The notes beneath the pieces were generated by a model. That model did no database searches and was not told where the DNA came from. It worked only from the letters and a program-made list of their open reading frames with translations. The translations under genes and the position numbers were made by a program. From assembly GCA_041738285.1 (NCBI GenBank), contig JBGSQB010000182.1, positions 1 to 10,535 on the forward strand: a DNA stretch of 10,535 nt, read 5' to 3'. Below, piece after piece: positions 6,058 to 10,535 of the stretch. Source of the stretch: SZUA-521 sp041738285. GTDB taxonomy: Bacteria; Pseudomonadota; Gammaproteobacteria; Pseudomonadales; Azotimanducaceae. The number at the start of each line of letters is the position of its first letter. Position 1 is the first letter of the stretch.

Positions 6058-6810
6058 TCACTTGATCAGCCAAATCACCCGCTGCCAGGGAAAGTTCTCG
6101 TAATCGAACGAGTGCTCGATCGTGGGTTTCACCACCGAAAAATAGGGCGATAAATCGAAATCGCGCGGTGTAAAGGTGGAGTGATGGCGCACCTCGTACT
6201 CGAGTTCCTCTGAATCCGGCTGCGCATGTTCGGGAACGTTTGGCAGGATCGGATAGGGCACCGAAGAAAATGCTTCGGCGATCAGCGTCGAACAAATCGC
6301 TCGGGTCGGGTCACTGCTGCCGAGGGAGAGAAATCGTGCCCGCGTGCGCAGGGACACCGGTGGTCTTGGCAGCAGATAGCGGGCGAGGTCCAGCACGTTG
6401 CGCAGGTCGTAGCGGTGCCCCACACGCCGCACTACGAAACTGATTACCCGGTTTCGGTCGGCTTCGGTCAGCCGCACGGGCCGACAGATCCGCACGTTGG
6501 CGTTCCGATACTTCTCGAACGGCGCAGCGATCACACCATCAGCGACGTCGGCTTCGACCAAAGGGTGTGGCGCGGCATCACCGACGCACAGCGCTGCGTG
6601 AGACCAGGTAGATTGCGTGAGGTACTTGATCGCTGTGCTGATTCGCGCCGTGCCTTCCACGAGCAGCACATCGCCTGGTTGGATGTACTCCCACCAACGC
6701 GCCTCGCGTCCGGCAACGACTGTCGGGCGCGCCCCTTTCGGCTCGTTAGACAGATAATGGGCGAGGCGGCTTCCGATTCCCTGGAGCAAACGTGCCACGG
6801 TTGGGCTCAC
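6058..6810 (-). CDS. YiiX-like permuted papain/NlpC-fold enzyme
   Basis: A 250-residue protein resembling the YaeF/YiiX (permuted NlpC/P60, LRAT-related) group of papain-like amidases or thioesterases. In this group the catalytic His comes before the Cys, and that order is seen: PGDVLLVEGTARISTAIKYL (45-64), STWSHAALCVG with His71, PLVEADVADGV with Glu86, then AICSTLIAEAF with Cys173. The spacing and surrounding blocks fit known members. The last 60 residues, including YEVRHHSTFTPRDFDLSPYF, form an extension often seen in such proteins. There is no signal peptide, so a cytosolic site is likely, unlike periplasmic members. GTG 6810 is the first start in frame and lacks a clear ribosome binding site, so the true start may be an inner codon such as the GTG at 6798. 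The substrate is unknown. Confidence 0.75.
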   Translation of the reverse strand: MSPTVARLLQGIGSRLAHYLSNEPKGARPTVVAGREARWWEYIQPGDVLLVEGTARISTAIKYLTQSTWSHAALCVGDAAPHPLVEADVADGVIAAPFEKYRNANVRICRPVRLTEADRNRVISFVVRRVGHRYDLRNVLDLARYLLPRPPVSLRTRARFLSLGSSDPTRAICSTLIAEAFSSVPYPILPNVPEHAQPDSEELEYEVRHHSTFTPRDFDLSPYFSVVKPTIEHSFDYENFPWQRVIWLIK

Positions 6811-6886
6811 TGGGCATGAGGTCTTTGCAGTTTAGATCACGCAGTGCCCTTCGCGCTTGTGCATCGCTATCGCACTGGCGTGCACA

Positions 6887-6907
6887 GCCCGGTGGTCGTT
6901 ACCGGGC
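6887..6907. terminator. GC-rich hairpin after the DHRS1-like gene
   Basis: GCCCGGT (6887-6893) and ACCGGGC (6901-6907) form a perfect seven-pair stem around a seven-base loop, starting two bases beyond the stop of the leftward SDR gene. It is well placed to end that transcript or protect its 3' end, but no T-tract follows on the minus strand, so the YiiX-like gene downstream could still be read through. Confidence 0.4.
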
Positions 6908-6909
6908 AG

Positions 6910-7725
6910 TCAGGCGCGGATGCGGGTTGGATACCGGGGCGGACGTGATCCATCCGCTTCGCGAATGTCGAACTCTTCGGCCAGATCTTCGACCCACTGA
7001 ATTGTTCCGCTGCGGGCCATCAGATCCGGAGCCGTCAGGAGCGCGACGGCCGCGCGACCGACGAACTGAGGGGTCTGGGAGCGGGACAAGTCCATCTCGC
7101 GCACCTTCGACGCATCGACGATGAATTCGGTCGACACCGAGCCGGGATACAGCACCACCGCGGCGACGTCTTTGGGTTCGAGTTCGATCGCCATGTCGGC
7201 GGTGAGGCGATCGAGCCCGGCTTTGCCCGCACCGTACGAGGATGAGAAGTGGTAGGTCTGGCCACCCGGTGACGAGACATTGAGAATCGCTGCGCCCGCG
7301 CCGGCGGCGAATATCCACTTGGCCGCGTGCCAACTCGCGACATAGTGCGCGCGCAGGCCGATACCGACCTGATCGTCCCAGACCTGGATTGGGTGATCCC
7401 AGAAGCCACCGCCCCAGGCGGGTGGGCTCGGGATCTTGTAGACGTTGTTCACTAGGAAGTCGATGTGCCCCGCTTCGCGTCCGATGCGCGCGAACAGGGC
7501 GGCGATCTCGGCGTCGTTGCCGTGGTCGCAGGCGATTGCCCGACCTTCGCCGCCAGCTTCGCTGACCAGCCGCGCGGTCGTATCGATGGTGCGTTCACCG
7601 CTGCCGGTGGTTCGCCCCGTCACGTACACCGTGCAGCCTTGCTGGCCGAGCGCCAGCGCGATGCCTTTGCCGATGCCGCGGCTGGCGCCGGTGACGACGG
7701 CGATCTTGCCTTTGAGCGAAGCCAT
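6910..7725 (-). CDS. short-chain dehydrogenase, DHRS1-like
   Basis: NAD(P)-dependent oxidoreductase of the SDR family, 271 residues. Cofactor motif TGASRGIG (12-19), TGRT (36-39) after the second strand suggesting NADP(H) preference, CDHGND (66-71), NNVY (93-96) in place of NNAG, catalytic Ser151/Ser152 in NVSSPGG, Tyr164-x3-Lys168 in YGAGKAG, and PGSVSTE (194-200). The CDHGND, NNVY, WDDQVGIGLRAHY and ADMAIELEPKDVAAVVLYPG blocks closely resemble the DHRS1 branch, in which bacterial members are common and substrates are ill defined. The start is set at ATG 7725, preceded on the minus strand by GAGGG; the frame stays open to 7818 but those residues lack SDR features. It is divergently transcribed from the serine hydrolase across a 128-base gap with two short palindromes. 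Confidence 0.92.
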   Translation of the reverse strand: MASLKGKIAVVTGASRGIGKGIALALGQQGCTVYVTGRTTGSGERTIDTTARLVSEAGGEGRAIACDHGNDAEIAALFARIGREAGHIDFLVNNVYKIPSPPAWGGGFWDHPIQVWDDQVGIGLRAHYVASWHAAKWIFAAGAGAAILNVSSPGGQTYHFSSSYGAGKAGLDRLTADMAIELEPKDVAAVVLYPGSVSTEFIVDASKVREMDLSRSQTPQFVGRAAVALLTAPDLMARSGTIQWVEDLAEEFDIREADGSRPPRYPTRIRA

Positions 7726-7743
7726 GTCCAATACCCTCACAGC

Positions 7744-7753
7744 GTTGGCCAAC
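7744..7753. promoter_or_regulatory. 10-bp palindrome in divergent promoter region
   Basis: GTTGGCCAAC is a perfect palindrome 19 bases upstream of the leftward SDR start. In a divergent regulatory gap such a site could be an operator, but ten-base palindromes arise by chance, and no regulator gene adjoins it. Confidence 0.2.
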
Positions 7754-7833
7754 CATATTCGGGATCGACCGACATCGGAACTCGCGTTATCGAGAGGAGT
7801 CGTGCAGGCTCGCGCCATCGCATCCGAACACCG

Positions 7834-7843
7834 ATCGTACGAT
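7834..7843. promoter_or_regulatory. 10-bp palindrome just upstream of serine hydrolase start
   Basis: ATCGTACGAT is a perfect palindrome ending 10 bases before the chosen ATG at 7854 and abutting its ribosome binding site GGGAG. It could be an operator or a chance match. Confidence 0.2.
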
Positions 7844-7853
7844 GGGAGTCACC

Positions 7854-9131
7854 ATGAAGAAACCCGGACTGCTGTGCGTGCTCGCCGTCACGTGCGCGAC
7901 GTACGTGGCCGCCGCGGAGATTCCGCAAGTGCGCGCGGAACGTGAGGGCCTGTCCACCGAACGATTGGTGCGAATCACCGACCTCAGCCAGCGATACGTA
8001 GACGAAGGCAAACTCGCCGGGGTCCTCACCATGGTCGCACGTGACGGCAAGATCGTTCACTACGAAGCGGTCGGACACCGGGGCGTCAACGATCCACGGC
8101 CGCTCACCAAGGATGCGCTGTTTCGAATCTACTCCATGACCAAGCCCATCGCCGCGGTCGCCGCCATGATCCTGTACGAGGAAGGTGCGTTCGAGTTGCA
8201 CGATCCGGTGAGCAAGTACCTGCCCGAGCTGAAGGATTTGATGGTGTGGCGTGACGGCGCTGCGGTGCCGGCAACGAACACGATGACGATGCAGCATCTG
8301 CTCACGCACACGGCAGGCTTTTCATACGGATTCGATCCGAACGACCCGGTCGACAAGCTGTACCGGAATGAGGCGATATTCGAGTCGGCGGACCTCGATG
8401 AGTTCGTCACCCGGGTCGCAAAACTCCCGCTCAAGTTCGAACCAGGGTCGCAGTGGCACTACAGCGTCGCGGTCGATCTCACCGGCCTCGTGGTGCAACG
8501 GATATCCGGCCAGCGATTCGATGAATTCCTGGCCCAACGCCTGTTCAAGCCGCTTGGCATGAACGACACGTTCTTCTCGGTACCCGACGACAAACTAGAC
8601 CGGTTTCTGCCCAACCACAGTTGGGATGACAAGGCGAACAAGCTGGTCGATTTCGACGGCGCGCGCTTCGGCGGGAACTACCGCGGCACGACGTTGTATT
8701 CAGGGGGCGGTGGTCTGGTATCGACCGCCATGGACTATATGCGCTTCGCGGAAATGCTGCGCGCGGGTGGCAGCCTCGATGGCGTGCGCATATTGAGCCC
8801 CAAGACGGTTCAGTTCATGACCATGGACCACCTGCCGGCGTCCGTGGGCGCGGCGGGCACCGGTGAGCGGCCGACCGTCAATGTCTCGACCTTTCGCGGC
8901 GGCTTCGGCTTTGGGCTCGGCTTCGGCATTGTCACCGATGTCGCAGCGCTTGGCGTGATGGGCTCCGTCGGCGAGTATTCATGGGGTGGCGCCGCCGGAA
9001 CGATCTTCTGGGTCGATCCGGTGGAAGACATCGTTGCCATTGGCATGATCCAGCTCATGGGCTCACCGTGGCCGCTGCGCTCGGAACTCAAGGTGCTGAC
9101 CAATCAGGCGATTACCAGATTGAAGAACTAA
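7854..9131 (+). CDS. exported class-C-type serine hydrolase (beta-lactamase fold)
   Basis: Serine hydrolase of the beta-lactamase class C/EstB/LovD-like family, 425 residues, usually esterases or peptidases rather than antibiotic-degrading enzymes. The signal peptide (MKKPGLLCVLAVTCATYVAAA) implies export to the periplasm. The nucleophile motif is SMTK (94-97). The second motif is YSV (203-205) where lactamases have Y-x-N, as in this esterase-like branch. The third motif is SWGGAAGT (376-383) in place of KTG or HxG. Other family blocks are MTMQHLLTHTAGFSYGF (144-160), FEPGSQWHYS and LYSGGGGLVSTAMDYMRFAEML. ATG 7854 is preferred over ATG 7842 because GGGAG sits at the right distance before it and the sequence begins with MKK as signal peptides do. 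The gene runs into the next after only three bases, a probable operon. Confidence 0.92.
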   Translation: MKKPGLLCVLAVTCATYVAAAEIPQVRAEREGLSTERLVRITDLSQRYVDEGKLAGVLTMVARDGKIVHYEAVGHRGVNDPRPLTKDALFRIYSMTKPIAAVAAMILYEEGAFELHDPVSKYLPELKDLMVWRDGAAVPATNTMTMQHLLTHTAGFSYGFDPNDPVDKLYRNEAIFESADLDEFVTRVAKLPLKFEPGSQWHYSVAVDLTGLVVQRISGQRFDEFLAQRLFKPLGMNDTFFSVPDDKLDRFLPNHSWDDKANKLVDFDGARFGGNYRGTTLYSGGGGLVSTAMDYMRFAEMLRAGGSLDGVRILSPKTVQFMTMDHLPASVGAAGTGERPTVNVSTFRGGFGFGLGFGIVTDVAALGVMGSVGEYSWGGAAGTIFWVDPVEDIVAIGMIQLMGSPWPLRSELKVLTNQAITRLKN

Positions 9132-9134
9132 GCG

Positions 9135-10085
9135 TTGACTCAGATCGTTCCAGACAGGCAGCGCGACGCCCGCATCCGCACCGAGTTTGTCGATGCCAAC
9201 GGTTTGCGCTTCGAGGTCGACATGTGTGGCCATGGCGACCGCCTCGCGCTGTGCCTGCATGGTTTCCCGGAGCACAGCTTTTCCTGGCGCTATCAGCTGC
9301 CACTGCTCGCGGATCTCGGTTATCAGGCGTGGGCACCGAACCTGCGTGGCTACGGTAACAGCTCACGGCCTGCCGGTGTCGCCGCGTACGCGATCGAGCA
9401 CCTGCTTGCCGATGTGAAAGGGCTGATCGATGCCAGCGGCGCGCGCGAGACGGTGCTGATCGCCCACGACTGGGGGGCAGTGATTGCCTGGTACTTCGCG
9501 ATGCGCAAGGTGCGGCCCTTGACCCGGCTCATCATCTGCAATGTGCCCCACCCCGTGCCCGCTCAGCGCGCGTTCAAGGACTTCGCCCAGTGGAGGAAGT
9601 CCTGGTACATCCTGTTCTTCCAGATTCCCGGGCTGCCGGAGTGGCTGCTCGGGCGCGACGAGGCGAGGGGTGTTGGCGAGGCCATTCGCGGATCGAGCGG
9701 CGATGCGTCTCGATTTCCCGATGCGGTACTCGAGGTCTACCGGCGCAACGCCGCCGGGCCAGGCGCGCTGACCGCGATGGTCAACTACTACCGCGCCTTG
9801 GTTCGCGGTGGCGGCGCTGCCCGGCCGCGCCGGCAGGGTTATCCGGTCATCGAGACGCCCACGCTGCGCATCTGGGGTGAAGACGATATTGCCCTGACCA
9901 AGGCTTCTACCTTCCGGACCGAGGAGGTGGTTTCCGATCTCACTGTCCGCTACCTGCCACGCACCTCCCACTGGGTTCAGCAGGAGCAGCCCGAGGTCGT
10001 CAACGCCATGATCGGGGCATTTCTGACGGGCGCAACCGTGCCCCAAATGCGCTGGCAGGCGAGCGCGGTGGTCGAGGCTCCTTGA
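9135..10085 (+). CDS. epoxide hydrolase-like alpha/beta hydrolase (Asp nucleophile)
   Basis: A 316-residue cytosolic alpha/beta hydrolase with the layout of soluble epoxide hydrolases, which add water to epoxides to give vicinal diols. Oxyanion motif HGFPE (42-46), RGYGNSSRP (71-79), nucleophile Asp112 in AHDWGAVIAW, and the acid Asp251 in WGEDDIAL with His279 in SHWVQQEQP complete the triad. Tyr219 in NYYRA matches the ring-opening lid Tyr; Tyr158 in SWYILFFQIPGLPEWLL is a candidate for the other. Haloalkane and fluoroacetate dehalogenases share the Asp-His-acid triad but usually lack the Tyr pair. The start is TTG 9135, three bases after the previous stop; no strong ribosome binding site is seen, so coupling is likely. 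The substrate could include products of the putative halohydrin dehalogenase. Confidence 0.87.
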   Translation: MTQIVPDRQRDARIRTEFVDANGLRFEVDMCGHGDRLALCLHGFPEHSFSWRYQLPLLADLGYQAWAPNLRGYGNSSRPAGVAAYAIEHLLADVKGLIDASGARETVLIAHDWGAVIAWYFAMRKVRPLTRLIICNVPHPVPAQRAFKDFAQWRKSWYILFFQIPGLPEWLLGRDEARGVGEAIRGSSGDASRFPDAVLEVYRRNAAGPGALTAMVNYYRALVRGGGAARPRRQGYPVIETPTLRIWGEDDIALTKASTFRTEEVVSDLTVRYLPRTSHWVQQEQPEVVNAMIGAFLTGATVPQMRWQASAVVEAP

Positions 10086-10261
10086 ATCACCCGCATAAAG
10101 GGTGCTGTACGCCGGGGATCCGTTTCGTTATCGTTCGCGGCGGATGGTCCGTCGATCGTGTAGACGAGTCAGCGCCTGTGGCTGGCTGCCGAGGATTCCG
10201 TTCGTCCCACCTTGTAGGTTGTAGTTCAACTCCTTCATTTGGGCTAACGGCGGACCACGTA

Positions 10262-10275
10262 CCTAAACGTAGGAG
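10262..10275 (+). promoter_or_regulatory. ribosome binding site of RRM gene within a small hairpin
   Basis: CCTA (10262-10265) can pair with TAGG (10270-10273) around an AACG loop, covering most of the AGGAG ribosome binding site at 10271-10275. AGGAG lies nine bases before the GTG at 10285 and decides that start. The four-pair stem is marginal on its own; the rest of the 199-base gap from 10086 shows no gene, a tandem TTGTAGG-TTGTAG at 10212-10224 and only weak promoter matches. Confidence 0.3.
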
Positions 10276-10284
10276 AACTGACTG

Positions 10285-10535
10285 GTGGGAAAGAAACTGT
10301 ATTGTGGCAATCTGAGCTTCAATGTCTCGAGCGCTGATCTGGAAGCGCTGTTTGCCGAGTTTGGCACTGTACAAAGTGCACAAGTGATTGCGGACCGCGA
10401 CAGCGGTCGCAGCAAGGGCTTCGGATTCGTCGAAATGGCGAGTGATTCCGAGGCGCAAGCTGCAATTGCCGGCCTCAATCAGAAAGAGCACGACGGCCGG
10501 GCTCTGACGGTCAACGAAGCGCGCCCGCGTGAAGA
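10285..10535 (+). CDS. RRM RNA-binding protein, cut at right edge
   Basis: Start of a small single-RRM RNA-binding protein of the bacterial cold-inducible type (glycine-rich RBP family), about 83 residues visible and running off the window. Translation from GTG 10285 gives RNP2 as LYCGNL (5-10) and RNP1 as KGFGFVEM (44-51), with the aromatic residues at the RNA-stacking positions present, followed by the usual IAGLNQKEHDGRALTVNEARPRE. In this family a Gly/Arg-rich tail normally follows, which would lie outside. AGGAG nine bases upstream supports the GTG. Such proteins bind single-stranded RNA and are often cold regulated; the 199-base upstream gap could hold a structured leader. The stop is not visible, so the length is unknown. 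Confidence 0.93.
   Translation, partial: MGKKLYCGNLSFNVSSADLEALFAEFGTVQSAQVIADRDSGRSKGFGFVEMASDSEAQAAIAGLNQKEHDGRALTVNEARPRE

Noticed and set aside
7854..9131. Serine hydrolase as an antibiotic-resistance beta-lactamase
   Set aside because: The second and third motifs (YSV, WGGAAGT) are those of the esterase-like branch, not of true AmpC enzymes.
9363..10046. Leftward ORF of 227 codons opposite the epoxide hydrolase
   Set aside because: Shadow frame of a gene with a complete catalytic set.
1..10535. tRNA, rRNA, CRISPR arrays, insertion sequences or prophage genes
   Set aside because: I found no regular spaced repeats, transposase or integrase motifs, and no recognisable tRNA or rRNA sequence.

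Overview
The window is GC-rich, densely packed bacterial DNA from the chromosome of a Gram-negative organism. An OmpW porin with a C-terminal Phe, a small lipoprotein and an RRM protein of the bacterial cold-inducible type all point to Pseudomonadota. The cytoplasmic-membrane module at the start of the FHA protein and the mix of secreted 'APDLxGxW' protein, class-C-type serine hydrolase, SDRs and epoxide-hydrolase-like enzyme suggest a Gammaproteobacterium of the Steroidobacter/Woeseia type. That placement is inference from gene content. I saw no mobile element, phage gene, CRISPR array, tRNA or rRNA.

Layout. 1-614 holds the end of an ompW-like gene. 781-3397 is a rightward run: a C-factor-like SDR, a membrane-anchored FHA protein, a possible 34-codon ORF ending in an ATGA overlap, a 90-residue protein of unknown function, and an alpha/beta hydrolase whose stop codon lies inside a long near-perfect inverted repeat (3394-3444). 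A tiny lipoprotein (3469-3669) then converges on a leftward SDR-fold gene (3697-4380). An 82-base divergent gap leads to a secreted protein of unknown function (4463-5479), followed after 12 bases by an EVE-domain protein (5492-5947). Two leftward genes come next, a permuted papain/NlpC-like YiiX-type enzyme (6058-6810) and a DHRS1-like SDR (6910-7725). Divergent from the latter is a tight pair, a secreted beta-lactamase-fold serine hydrolase (7854-9131) and an epoxide-hydrolase-type alpha/beta hydrolase (9135-10085). The right edge carries the start of an RRM RNA-binding protein (10285 onward).

Most notable point. The gene at 3697-4380 looks like an ordinary SDR but has lost the nucleotide-binding glycine motif and carries S-x12-Y-x3-R in place of Ser-Tyr-x3-Lys, plus T-x4-Y-x-G. 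These are the signatures of halohydrin dehalogenases. The same window encodes an epoxide hydrolase-like protein with an Asp nucleophile, so both steps of a halohydrin -> epoxide -> diol route could be present. The two genes are 4.7 kb apart on opposite strands, so the link is only a hypothesis.

The rest looks like small, locally coupled gene groups of detoxification or catabolic enzymes, envelope proteins and nucleic-acid-binding proteins, not one large operon.
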